A stretch of 64,000 bases of DNA from Formicarius rufipectus (Eukaryota > Chordata > Aves > Passeriformes > Formicariidae). The stretch's first letter is position 1, and each line of letters opens with the position of its first letter. Positions 25,225 through 38,402 of the stretch are shown one piece after another. The position numbers and the translations under genes were made by a program. The DNA lies in the NCBI GenBank assembly GCA_013399695.1, contig VXAU01002257.1:62001-126000 (forward strand), read 5' to 3'. The notes under the pieces were generated by a model. It was not told the origin of the DNA, did no database searches, and saw only the letters and a program-made list of their open reading frames with translations.

Positions 25225-28097
25225 CCTCTGAAACTCTGTGTTTTCTGAGATCTGTGGTATTCAGCTGTCATTTAGAATACAGAAGATACAGATTAGCTAC
25301 ATTGCAGCTTTACTTTCAGGGAGAATATGTCAATAAAGAGGCCTTAGGTTACATGGTTACATTTGATATAGTCCCTGGAGTCATTTTTGCGTGGATTTGC
25401 ATGAACACATACAGGTGTGTAATTTTTGTTGTTGTTGCACTAAGCCTCTGGGTGATGGTTTCAAGATTTTTAGGTCTGTCAGTGCCAAAACACCTACCAA
25501 CTTTGCAACTTGAAGGGGGAAAAATAAAAACTTACAATTCCCTACGTGCACCATATGGCAAAAACGCTACAGTTTAAGAGCAGGCAGCCCTGGAAAATCA
25601 GATCAAAAGCCATTCTCTGGAATTCAGGATGTTAATAGCAATTTGCATCTCCAGAATGAGAGTGGCAGAACACAAGGTACTGCTTGTTAGTGCAGTTTTC
25701 AGCATGATAAAAATGCCACTTAGGCAACCAGTTCAAGGCAGTTCTGTGCGACAGCTCCTCACGTCGGCCCCAGTTCTGACTCCAGAAGCATTTTGCACTG
25801 GGGAAGAACCAACTCAGCAACTGATGCCTTTGCACATGGCAAACCAGCAGGGAGTGGCAGCTGTTGATAAAGATGCATCACCCTCTGGTTCTGTTCCTGC
25901 TCATCCACACGGAGGTGACCTGGGACCGTGCAGGCTCTTTGTCTCTTCCGCAGGGGTGGTCTCTGCTGTGCCAGACCGGGCACTCATTGCTGGGTTTGTG
26001 GAACAGTGAGGAGAGTCAATTATTTCCAGTGTTTCAGAGGCTGGGCTTCTGTACAGATGCTTGAAAAAGAAGGAAATGAGTACATATTAAAGAGCTCAAT
26101 GGCTTTTCTTCACTGTTTTTCTATACCTCCCTCCCATCTCATTTCCCTCCATAGAAGTGGAGAAACAAAGCAGCAGCTTTCTGACATTCATCACAAACCT
26201 TAATTATACTATCTTCAGCCTCCAGGACTGGCAGATTAGGAGGAATGTATTAACCATTTTGGCTTTTTGAAAATGGTGCATTATTAATATGGTTAAGTAG
26301 AGAGCAAGGTCAGCAAGTGAGGGGAAGAACACAACGAGAGTGTTCACTTGGTTTTGGAATCAATATTTTATTTCATAAAGCACTCCTCAATTACTCATGG
26401 GTAAATATATCTGGGGAGTGTGCAGTGGCTACTTCTTTATCTCAAAACTTTGGTTTCAGCTCTAAGCAATGCAAAGTCCTTTGATTATTGAATTAAAAGT
26501 TATTTGGGGGAACAAACTGTGAATTGTGTGGTGCAAAGTTATGAATTAGCTTATTGATTCTGTATAATTCTAATTCTTTTTGATGTAGGATGAGATACCT
26601 TCGACATTTTGCAGCAGTAACACTTGCATAACAAAAGCTACAACAAATGTCTTAGCTGTAAGTGACCTAAATGCAATCTCCCTCCTGATGAAATCCTAAA
26701 TTAAGTCCTCCTGTACTGTCATTATTATGGAGGATACCACAACAAACCGATAATTACTTGTCCAGGCAGATTTACAATTTAATTCTCATACTGATTCTTT
26801 TAAGAGTGACACAGAAAATATTTCTAGCAGATGCCAATTTAAAATCATACCTAGAGACCGAGCCTTACCATAAAAAACATGATGTTGGATATATCTTTTT
26901 GAGTAACATCAAAGATCTCTGAGAGATGTTGACAGGGAAGCTATTTAAATCCAGATGTACCCAATCTACTTTTTGTAATGGAAAAGTAGGTTTACAGAGC
27001 AGTGGAAGAAGTTTACTTCAACTGTGGGATAAAATATATTAGAAAAATATGAATGTATTACCAATTAAATATAAGAAGCAATAGTTTTGAAAAAATATGG
27101 TGATAAAACAAAAATGTGCCAGTGCTGCTTTCCAGCTCTGTCAGTGAAGCTTGGAAGCTTTATCATACATGAAGACCTGGCCCTACTCAGGGCAGACAAT
27201 TTAACATTTCACATCTCAGATACACAATTAGAATTAGAAATCGAAGTAATTTTTATAATCCTATAAGATTTTTTTTTTCTTTTGCTTCTAACAAGAGACC
27301 TCTTTAGGTGTCCAGGGCCATTCTTGAATAGGGTTTATGAATTTCATCTGATTCATTTTATCTTCCTTAATGAGTTTTCCTAATCCAGAAGTCAGAGTTC
27401 AAAAGCGACATAGGTTCTATTTTAAGCTAATGAACAGCTGAGTAAATTTTAAAATGTGAATTTGTAGAGCTTAGCACATTTGCTTTGGTGATGGTGGTGA
27501 ACATTAAGAGCGTGTGGTTTTGAGGGAGAGCCTCTTTAATCTGGCTGTAGCACTGACAAATCTGCCAGCTTCAGTTGCACTGTAGCTGTTTCTGCTGTGT
27601 TGCAGGATTTTTTCCATGCTCCCAGACAAGGCATCCAAGACATTTTCCACTGCTAGGCTGATGTTGATGAGGATGTTGTCTACAACTATTTTCTTCCTCT
27701 TGGCACTTATATCCCATCAATGTAACAAAAGGTCATAAATGGACAATAGAGTGGTGTCATGAGTGAATTATTCTCTTTTAACTACAAGTGTGTCAGACTA
27801 TTTTTATAATTTCCCAAAGGATTACTGAAATGTCTCTTGAGTCCTAGAGGAAACTGCTGAAGTTTGGGGATAGCTCTATCCCTTTTTTCTGCATCGTCTT
27901 AGGCGGATACAGCTTGTAACTCAATCTGAAAAACAGGGCTGAAACTTACAACTGGATTGTATAGGGTGGAGGATGTTGTGGTTTCAGTTCTTTGTTTAAA
28001 AATAGTGTATTTTTCTGTGCTTGAAGTCTCCATGGATCTAAGTGTGTCGTGCATATGTTTTGATAACTCTGGAAGTTGTCTGTTCCTGGTTTTTGAG

Positions 28098-28430
28098 ATC
28101 ACAGAATAACAAAACACGGTGAGTTGGAAGGGACCCATCAGGATTATCAAGTCCAACTCTTGGCCCTGCACAGAACTATCCACAAGAGTCACACCATGTG
28201 CCTGAGAGCATCATCCAAACACCTCCTGAGTTCTGTCAGGCTTGGTGCTGTGACCACTGCCCTGGGGAGCCTATTCCAATTCCCAACCACCCTCTGGGGG
28301 AAGGACCTTTTCCTAATATCCAAACTAAACCTCCCCTGACACAACTTTAGGCCATTCCCTTGAGTCCTGTCATTGGTCACCACATTCTTCTTAGTACATA
28401 CGTGTGTAGGCAAGGAGCTCCAAAGGTAGA
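28098..28430 (-). mobile_element. CR1 LINE, 3' fragment with ORF2 end
   Basis: About 330 bp of reverse-complement CR1, starting atcacagaataac and running through ttggaagggacccatcagg. The minus strand keeps the ORF2 C-terminal pattern GRFSLDIRKRSFPQRVV, then NWNRLPRAVVTAPSL. The frame is interrupted, so it is inactive. Confidence 0.93.
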
Positions 28431-30543
28431 GGGTGGTTTTACTGTACATAGTACATTGAAATCAGTAGCTGTTTCAGTCCTAATTTTTCCTCACTATTTC
28501 TTTCTCAAAACACTGACTCAGTGGGGTTTTTCTAACTATTGTCCAAGTGTGTACATATCTCCCTTTTCCTGCAGCTAAAGGCACTTTTGCACAGGCTGAG
28601 TGGCGGGTGATGTTCTGTGTCTCAGACCTTTCCCTGTTGCTGGGGAGGATTGTACTGAATTTCCTCATGCAGTAAAAACTCCTTTTTTCCTAAAGACTGT
28701 GGCCACTTTAGAAGTGAAGTGATCCTGAATTGAGCTACATAAGATGGGCATACAAGCAGTTGGAGGATAATGAAATAAAAGTGCTCCTGCAGTGCCTTCT
28801 TTCCCCTCTGTTTAGAAGCAGAGTGGCCGGTTATCATATCATGGGGTGATTTACTTTTAAATATTGTTTCTTCCCTTGCCAGATTTTTGGTTTTAGGTTT
28901 TTATCATCTACCTGTTGAGACATGAACTCTAGAAGAATTTCAGTCAGGGAGAAATCTCTTAGGTAGGGGTTCAGGTATCATCCAGCATCTACGTTGAGTA
29001 TGCTTATACTGCTTTTACTTTATGTTCATTCTCTTACTGGTTTGCAATGCTTTTATAATATTGTCATCATCTTCCAGATGCAAGGAGTAACATCTGTAAC
29101 AAACAGTGATTCAGTGACTTAATAAAACTGACTGAAATTTGGGTTTATTACCAGATGTTTTGAAACTTTGCCATTAAGTCCCTAAGCTCAGAATGTCTGC
29201 GGTGCATGCAGGTAAATATTTTAAATGTGCTCAAATTTTCAGGTCTTATGTCAAGCATAACTCATGCACTGAGGAGCCAAATTCTCATTAACTTTCAGTG
29301 AGAAACCTCAAAAGCTTTCCATCTGAGTCCATGTCCTGAATGCCTAAGTAACCTTTGGAAATGTAACCAGAGCTCCCAGAGAGCAAAGTACTTCTGACAG
29401 TTTTACTTCTGTTGGACTCAGATTCCTCTCATGGAAATACAGCTGCTCCTGAGCTGCCAAGCCTGTGCCTCAGAGTAATTGTCACCGTATGGCCACTGTC
29501 ACTTCTGGTCTGAGGTTGCTTCCACCACTATCATCCTGTGATGGTGCTACGGCGTCGTAGGCTGGTTCGTGGGCACCGTGCCCGGGAGAAAATCAACGTC
29601 CCTCCAAGCAAAATGATAGCACTATGATTTCAGAAGGTCACTGATCATCCTTTTGGCACCTGGAATTTATGTATTAAATGGGGGACTCTTCAAAATGACA
29701 TTTCAGGTAATGAAAACTAAGCCAGAGTGAGGCCTGGTACATCCCCATACGGAGCTGAATGGGTGCCAAGGCACATCAGTGCTTTGCTGGGAGATCAGTG
29801 ACATTTAAGACCCGATACTACGAAATCATTGGAGTCAGAAATTCAGGCCTTCCTCTAAAGACAAGCTGGAAGTCATCATTTTGTGGTGCTCTGAAGGCAG
29901 ATTTTTCCAAATCTTTGAACTTGTGCTGAGGTTTAGTAAGTGCTTTTCCTGAAATAGTTGTAACTTAGAGGGCAGGTTTGGGGCTGCCTGGTACACGTTG
30001 CCCCTTTGGGGCTCTTTGGCTGGTGCAGTGGTTGATGTCCATAGGTGATGGATGAGTGCTGGTATTAGCAGATAGGCCTGGACTAATGGGTGTGGTGGGC
30101 TCATGGATTGTCTCAGAGGAATGTTGGTGTAATTCTGTTATGTCAGGTTTGTGTCCAGGGTGCCCAAAGTCCATTTCCCATTCTGACACAATCAGCACCT
30201 TTTCTGTCAAGCAACTCATTCAGATATATTCTATTTTTAAGAGTAAAGGCCCTCTGAAGTAGCATATTGTGCCTTCTTGTGCATAACAGTGAAATGTGAC
30301 TGGAGACTTGACTCAAGCAAAGCGAATTATGTGACTTACAGAGCAGGACAGCTCACTGAGCTCTATCTAAAAACCTCCTTATTGTTAAACATTGTCTCTT
30401 CAGCAGAATGCATGCTAAATATTTGACAGCTGATACACCTTTTAGCCAACTGAAGCACATTGCCATCACGCTCTGTCTCTTCCAGGTTTCATGATTTATG
30501 GTTTCCTGAATTGTAGAGGCACCAATCTATGGGTATTGCGCTC

Positions 30544-30556
30544 TTTTTTTTTTTTT
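30544..30556. repeat. Poly-T tract
   Basis: T13 run followed by agcc; no adjacent retroelement body seen. Confidence 0.75.
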
Positions 30557-33127
30557 AGCCAAGTCTCCCTAAATTCAATGAAGCTATGTGTAGAGGTGGA
30601 GGTTTCCACACACATACATTCTCACAGTGAAACAGTTATTTAATTTGTCCTTTGTTTCAAAGCAGGCAGAATTTTAATCAATATATTTATTATTAGGGAG
30701 GCTTGAGCTTAAGGAGAAATCCAATCAAATTATGTTCTCTTCATTGAGAAAGCATTTATCATTTGGCACTGCAGCTCTCCAGGATGCTGGAAAATTATGA
30801 CTTTTGGCAAACATACAAGAAGCACATTGGAAGATGAAAGAATTGCATGGGATGCTCACAGTCCACTTAATACCTGTGTGCCCGTAAATCAGTGGTACAA
30901 GGTAAATATTAAGCTGCAAATTGGTTACGTGAGACTCCTGTTGATCATCTAATGTAATCCTGACAAACTGTTTAGTTCTCTGTTGTAAAGCAGATCTCTC
31001 TCCTAGACTGTCATCCAAGCTCCTCTTCTTCCTGATGTTTAAGAAGAAAGAAAATAAAAAGGTATTTTTTCTGAGCTGGGTTGCTCAGAGAATTGGCTCC
31101 TCAGGATCGCTGGGCGTGTGCACAGCAGCTTGGGGGAGTAAATCTCTTGCCTCTACGAATCCATGGAACACTTGTCTCTCTTTCTCAGTAGGATCAAGCC
31201 CTTCAGGCAGGTAAAAGCAGCCAGTCTTTTACATCTGTTTAACTCTTACTCCTCTCATTTTGTACTGACATCCATCACCCCACAGCGGTCCTTTAGGCTT
31301 AGGCGAAGCCATCTGCTGAATGGGTTTCACTGGGAAGAGAAAAGTGTGTGCATAGCTGGATAAACATTTTATAAAGTTATTATTGTCCTCCTATTTTATA
31401 TTAAATGTGGGTTGGCTCTCTTTTGGGAGGTATCATCAGAGGAAATGATGGAATGTCATGATTGAGCAATCTGTGCCCTGTCGGCTGCACTGACGTACAA
31501 CAAAATGCTTTGTAAGTCTTTGTAAATGTGCTCATAACTCTGAGATGTGTGTTTGTCAAATATTTGGATCATGCCTTTGTGTGTTATCTGCACTTCCAAA
31601 CTGATAGTTTCCATGGATTTGGCATAGGAGGAAGGATTTGATTGATTTGTGATGTCACTGTCATACAGATTCACGCTGAGTAACTGATCTCCAGTGTTTG
31701 ATGCCAGTTCAAAAACATTAACATATGAAGTAAAGTCAAGCTAGATTTTTTGGAATTAATGCTTTGTTAAAGAAATTTTTGCAGTCTTAAACAGTACCAG
31801 CAGAAGTGAAATTCTGGGACCTACACTGGGAATTAAATAACCTATAGCTTTTGTTAGCTCTCTGTACGTTTAATGGCTGCACTAAGAGTTCCTGTGTCAA
31901 AGTGTGACCATCTCCAGTGCTCTGCTGTCAACATCTTGTCAGAAACTGTTCCTTTTTCTTTCTGAGGATTCCTACCAAAGCTGAAAGTTATTGTGGACCA
32001 AAATGCTTGATATAGACTGTAGATTTTTGCATTAGGCTTTGTCTTTTAAGTTTCCTCTGCCCTTTAATTTCTGCTATTGTTTCTTAGAAGGTATCCCATC
32101 CTCTTCAGTAAATGTTTTTTTGGTACTGAATTTGCTTTGTGTTAGGGTAGCTGCATTCTTGTCTTCACCTAAGGTTGTTCCTGTCACTCTGCTTTGCTTT
32201 TATCTGAATATATTCAAAGTATACCTTTTACTTCAGTATGAAGTTCCTTTTCCTTTGCTACCTCTAAGCCATTACAGATCTTGAACTGAATTTAAGTTAT
32301 GGCATTACGAAAAAAGAAAAAAATGCACAACGTTAAATTTGATTCTAGAGTCTTGAACCAAATCCTGGATATGGTTGGGGTTTTTTTTCCTTCTTCTACC
32401 TAGATGCTGCTTTTCAGAGCTGGTACAGAAAGCTCTGACTAGATAGTGTTCACTTCCTTCCTCCCATGCAGTCTTCCAGCCAAATGTTCCTTGCCACTAA
32501 GAAGAGTCAACTACAGATCGTGTCACAGAGAAAGAGGAGCTACAACTGTTCCTACTTGTGCCTTTCCCCAGACTACAAGATGAGTCAGATTCTTGGATGG
32601 AAAATTCTTAGCTTTAGCCAGAAAAAAAACCACTTCTAAAATGTCCCCATTCATTTCAGAATAAATGCAAAGGATATTCCACTACTGTTTTAGGTCAACA
32701 CCCTGCAGAGTTAACCAGCAGAGCTGCACCACAGGGCGCTATCTCCACGATACCTTTTCCTGCCCACCCCCTGTTGCTGAAGGGAATCAGAAGCATTTTT
32801 AGCCTCCCTTATCACAAACAAGAAAATGGAAGTATCAATGGGAACACCACCCTGGTCCCAGAAAGGAAACTATCAGCTGTTTCTAACCAGGAGCCTTATT
32901 AGGGTGTATCTATTCACAGGAATGCTTCTGAGTAACACAGGGCCACTTCTCTCTGCGTTGCCATAACATGTGAGCTCTCCTCCATGCCCTCATGGCTGTT
33001 CCTTTGCTGAGTCCAAATTCAGTGGCAAGCAATTGTGTTGATTCAGTGTCTCTAGTTACCTGGTTTTATGAAACCAGTCTTCATCCTCAGGTAGGGTTGA
33101 CCACCACAAGGGTTACTGGTGAGAACG

Positions 33128-33246
33128 TCATAGAATGGTTTGAGTTGGAAGGGACCTTAAAGATCATCTAGTTCCAACCCCTCTGCCATGGGCAGGGATA
33201 TGCCACCCACTCAACCAGGTTGCTCAAGGCACCATCCAGCCTGGCC
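33128..33246 (-). mobile_element. CR1 LINE, 3' fragment
   Basis: A well-kept reverse-complement CR1 tail: tcatagaatggtttgag, ttggaagggaccttaaag, atcatctagttccaacccc, ctctgccatgggcaggga, then accaggttgctcaagg. It is 5'-truncated. It is one of the least diverged copies in the window. Confidence 0.95.
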
Positions 33247-33879
33247 AAGGTTGCATGGGGCCCATCCAAGTCTCATCCCACTCGATGTTCATTGACATGA
33301 GCAGTCCTGCACTATTGTTTACAGTGCCTTTTTGTATCAGTATTTTCTCTGCTTATCTTTTTTCTTTGTCCAAATATTGGCCTTTCTGGAACGCAGAATT
33401 ATCTTCAGGTGTTGATGTGAGGAAGTGCAGCTCACATCCCTGTCTCCTGACATGCTGTCCTCTTCTGGTGGCTGTCAGTGCAATGGTTCCTAGACTTTCT
33501 GCCAGGAGCAGCATCTGGTTCTTTGTCCCTCTCCTCAGGCACTATATTTGCAACTTTGAACTCTCTTTACACCTCCATTTATATCACACAGTTAACATGT
33601 CTCTGTCTTCCATTAGCCTCCTCGACTGCTGTGCACTTGGTTGGCAGTTTCCAAAGGCAACCTTTAAATTTGGAGTAAATTGTAGTCCCTGTGTGTTTTT
33701 GAGAGTCCAGTTTGGAAGGGGAATCCCTCTCTTTGTGTCTGTCACGTTGCACAGCGCAGCAGTTCAGGTCACACGGTCTTGTGCAAAGTAAATAAAAAGA
33801 TTTCTTCACGGCCAGGGGAATGCCATCAAAATTCCTGCACTGCTTTCCCATGGTGTTTCTGCCTGATAAAAACAGTACC

Positions 33880-33896
33880 TTTTTTTTTTTTTTTTT
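33880..33896. repeat. Poly-T tract
   Basis: T16-17 run; reverse-strand frames across it give a lysine run that is an artefact. Confidence 0.8.
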
Positions 33897-35952
33897 CCTA
33901 CCCTGCCCCAATAAATCCTGAAGTGATCTATAAGACGTGCAAAGGGTCTGGAGCTGCTCTGTTGGATTTCCCTATCACACATCAGTGTTAGTTGTGGCAG
34001 CACAGGCTTTCTGTTATGGAATGCTTGCTTAGTTGCTATAGGCATATCAATGGGAAATATCTAATTCTGGCTTTATTGCCTTGGCATGTGCTAATAGACA
34101 GGGATTTTTAAGGAATCACAAGATGAAGCTCATGTAGTACAGAGCACTTTGTTTCCACTCTATGTGAAAGGGTTTGAAAAATTGGCTTAATTTCTTTTCA
34201 TGGAATTTTCTTGTGCCTTATTCAGCAAGAGAGTTAATGCCTGGTAGCTGTAGAATCACTTTGTGTATCTGAAATGAATTATGCATGAATTTACACCTAA
34301 TGTAAGAGCAGTGCCAGTTGTGATGAGATCAATATCCATTGTGGATAAGATTCAGCTCCATGCTCGTGTCCAGCTGAAGGCCTATGCATCACTTAAGTCC
34401 TAATTTAAAGTCTTAAATGAGACTGAAGTGGTTCACAGGCTTTATGCTGCCCCTCTGCACAGGAATAAATGTTACCCCATTATGCACACAGGGAAGATGT
34501 ATGCCAAGTGACCTTGATATCTCAGGGAAAATACTTTAATTGTTGCTTCAGGTTTTTGCTAACATGATTTTATTAAGAATTTTGCATTGTTTGGTCACCT
34601 TAAAGCCTGAGATCCTGACATCATGTAAGAATCACACAGGAATCTTAGCTTTTATTGGAAAGGAAAGAGCTCTTCTCTTGTGGTGACTATAAGAGAAATT
34701 GAAGACCTAGGGTAAAAGGAACCCAGAGACAGAGGAACACCAGTCATGTAAAATCATGACATAAGAATGTGGGAATGGTCACAATGACCAAACCCAAATG
34801 TCAGGCTGTTCCTATTCTGTTTCTCTGAGTGACCAATGCTAGATGCTTAGAAAGGGAGAAAATAAAGGGGGGAAAAAAGAGAGGAGATAATGGGGTAAAT
34901 ACAAAGTGTTCTCCACCACCTTGCTGCTCTTTTCTGCCAGGTTCAGGTAGTCATTATTTTTGGTACTTTCTCAGATTTACTTCTGTTGGCCTGGCATCAC
35001 AAGATAATCAACTTTTACAAACGTACTGGATGTTTTGTATTAGATTTAAGATCTTCCTTGAGTCTTTTGTTATGGTCCAATCCCGCCTGCAAAACTCAGA
35101 GATTGATACGTATTTGGATTGTGATGCAGTGTGAAATTTATCACTGATCGGTGCCACTAATGAAGCTTCTTTGATGTATACTGCATATTAAGTATTTACT
35201 TGTGCATGTGCCAGAGCAGTCACAGAGTTTTGACACAGGGAAGCTAAATGTGAGCTTCCAGAAGCACCAGGAAATGCACACTTCACACAGTGTGACTGAG
35301 GGTCTCCTGCTCTCCCATATTCAATTTGTAGGGGATTTGTCTCAGGGAATATCAAGTAGTGGCAAGAGCATCTGACCATGAATGTTTAGTTTTACAAGGA
35401 CATCAATAGATCCTCCAGCTTCAACAGGAGCTCTTAGGAGTTTTTGCACTTACATGAGTAAATAGAATTTTATTTTTGTTTACTCAGTGCGTTGGGGTTT
35501 GCTTGTTTAATGTTGTCATGAAATGATCAAGCTGCTTACGCTTCAGCCCTGAACTGGACATTCAGTTGTGTATCAGCTGGCTCAGTATAGGAAGAACAGT
35601 CCTCACACAAATTCTTAGCCTTCAGGTTTCGTTCTTTGAACTTTTGCTTAAGGAGCACCGATGGCAAGAGGAGGGAACAAGTGCTGATACAATTGAAGGA
35701 AAAAACAAATGCTAATCCAATCAGCCTTTGAGCCTGGGGAGAATGGTGTTTTCATATGGAGTTGTTTTGCTTGGGAAGGAGATGCTCTTCTGTGGTTTCC
35801 TAATTCCTTGGACACTGCAAAATCTTCAGCTCCAAGTCTTAATGCTCTGACATGCCTTTCTTTGATGCCCACCAGAGCACATTGATGGGAAGGTAAAGTG
35901 GTACAGTCACAAACCTAAACAGAAAAAGAGGAATTTGTCTCATTGCTTATTC

Positions 35953-35968
35953 TTTTTTTTTTTTTTTT
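35953..35968. repeat. Poly-T tract
   Basis: T16 run in ordinary intron. Confidence 0.8.
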
Positions 35969-37232
35969 GGTACTCCTTAATATAGCCAGAACTATTGCTC
36001 TGCTGATAAATAGCAGAGAATGCCTTGTTCCCTGATAAGCAATTTCTTAAATATGAAAAGTCAAAAAAAAGCTTCTCTTGTGTTCATTTCTCAGTCCTCA
36101 GCGTACATGGGAATGGTTTACTGGGGAATATTTGCCATTCATAATTTGTGAAGTGCTAATTAGACTTATAAGTCACGTGGTGATGTTGATGTTAAAGGAT
36201 TGAATGAACAGCCATCTCAGCATGAATCAGAGTCAGCACGTGAATGTACTGTAGATAATATTCTTCTGAATGTTTCTTGTAAGAAAGATCAAAATGTGCT
36301 GTTGGTGAGTAGCACAGTGAGTAAACTCATGTGCCTTGGAGTTTTGTGAGTAATGAGCACAAAATAGATGCTCAGAAATGTATTGTGAAATGAGTACTTG
36401 CAGAGTGTGTTTTCCGTCGTTACTGATTCCCTACTTTGGCTGTAAGAATTTGAGTTGGATTGCTCTGAATAGCAGTTCCAACTGTAGGAAGATAAGGAGA
36501 ATTATATAATGCAGACTTGGGGATTTCTGCTTCTGTGGTTTCAGCTATTTTGAATATAAATCCATTTTGTGATCCTATTAACAATTCCATGCCTTATCGA
36601 TACAGCTTCATCTAAAAGCCATTGCAGTGAAGTAGCCTCCTGGATGGTGCCATGAAGATGGTATCATAACCAGGAAGGGTTGCTCTTAGTTATCTAAAAA
36701 TAAATTACTGCGAGCACCGCAAGGTCCGGTGAGATGCTGATGAGAACCGATGACATTTCAGGTTTATGGCCCATGCTTATCTTGGATTCTTCACCTGCAG
36801 CAATTCTGCAAATGAGTTTGGGTGTACAAGTGTGGTATTTTCAGCTCAGATGGAGGACAAGTACCCGAGTGAAGGTGCTTTACCCGGGATCCACTGTCGT
36901 GAGCTTTCTCTCTGGGGAGTCACGGACACAGCGCTGGCGTTGGTCCCTCCCCAAGACCTGCTGCTGAACTCTGCCTCGTTCAGCCAAGCACACAGAATCA
37001 GAGGAGGGAAATCAGGCAGGGTCAGAGAAGTCTGTGTTTTCTTGCAGGCATGTCATGACAACAGCCATTCTGGGAAGCTGATAAAAGCTTTACCCATCTG
37101 TCCAGTTTGGACCGTTTGGGGAGTCTTCAGTGCTGGCATCTCTCTGAATAGCACTGTCATGCCGTGGTGCATGAGAACAAGATGAATTCCTGGGATGCTG
37201 AAAATTTGATGCAGGCAGTGGGGTTGGTGTCA

Positions 37233-37245
37233 TTTTTTTTTTTTT
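37233..37245. repeat. Poly-T tract
   Basis: T13 run followed by ccc. Confidence 0.75.
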
Positions 37246-38351
37246 CCCACATGGAAACATTCAGATTTATGATTCTCCTGAGTTAGGAGAGAAATCTGCT
37301 TGTTTTTCTGAGGTCCTTGTTTATGTTGAGGTGATTTACTCGCAACAAAAATGAGCTTACTGTGCGAATTGTGTCAAGTAAATAGCAGGTTTTGATATAC
37401 TGCTGTCTTACAGTTTCCCTATTAAATGTAGGATGTTATTTACGGTTATATGTTTCCTCCTCAGTGATCTTGAGTAGTGAAGTGTGTAGCACAGTGTAAT
37501 AGCTATTTTTAGCTTCAGAAGACCTGGTTTAAAGTTAATGCTCTTCTGTCTTGCTGTAATTAGTCAGCTAAATAGTGTGTGTACAGGTACACAACCACTT
37601 TCTAACCTTCTGCATATTATACACTCTTCTAGAAAGTTGTTTCTTAGAGATGGAGAGTTTTCCTTCAGTTGTTTGGTTTTGGAGAGGATTGGGGCAAACG
37701 GAGGGAGAGAGCACTTTGTTTCTGTGAGCATTCATCAGTCTCTGGGATAACTCTTGGAAGGTCAATGTTTGCAGTGGCCTTGCTCCACAGTTGTGTCCTC
37801 CACCCAGCAAAGTCCCAAAGCACGTGCCTGAATCCCTTGCTCACCCCTCTGAGCATGGGATGGAACCCACTGCACAATGTAATTTCAGCCTTGCATCGCT
37901 CCCTTAGATGCTGGATGGCAGTAAGAGCTGAAATCAAATGAAACAGAATCAGAATTCGGTTGCCTGTCCAGTCTTTTATCTTTTCTGGTATTCTGGAGTG
38001 ACATGAAACACTATTTATTGTCATAATACATGATATCCATATATATAATATAAATATTTATTCTAGAGGAGAAGGGGAATATTGAAGCAAAGCTGATATC
38101 CCTCATCTCTGCTAAGCTGTTTGTCCTTTGGGCAGCAAGGGAGGTTTAAATCTTCCTGTTTCTTGATTTGCTATCATATTACCTCCTGAGCATATTTAGC
38201 ATACAAATTATTTTTATATATGCTGTTCACCACGCAGAACATCATAAACTACTTTACAGTCAGAGATAAGGCAGAAAAAAAAATACAGAATTCTTTAGTT
38301 ACAGTGAGTTGCAGGCAGCCAAAGAGGGAAAGAGCAGTGCATTAAGATGCA

Positions 38352-38402
38352 GGGGGGGGGGGGGGGNNNNNNNNNNNNNNNNNNNNNNNNNNNNNNNGGG
38401 GG
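38352..38402. other. Assembly gap inside a G homopolymer
   Basis: Fifteen G (38352-38366), 31 N (38367-38397), then five G (38398-38402). The gap is bracketed by the same homopolymer on both sides, so the missing bases are probably a longer G-rich tract that the sequencing or assembly could not cross. Confidence 0.97.

Noticed and set aside
28189..28449. Minus-strand frame that looks protein-like (WNRLPR motif)
   Set aside because: It is the decayed ORF2 C-terminus of the CR1 at 28098-28430, not a host gene; the same applies to frames at 40664-40864 and 53051-53239.
33255..33791. 178-codon + strand frame next to a CR1
   Set aside because: No domain, no splice-site bracket and residue content typical of translated pyrimidine-rich intron; chance length is plausible in 64 kb.
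36766..37185. 139-codon + strand frame after a cag dinucleotide
   Set aside because: Weak pyrimidine tract, no donor at the end and no domain seen.
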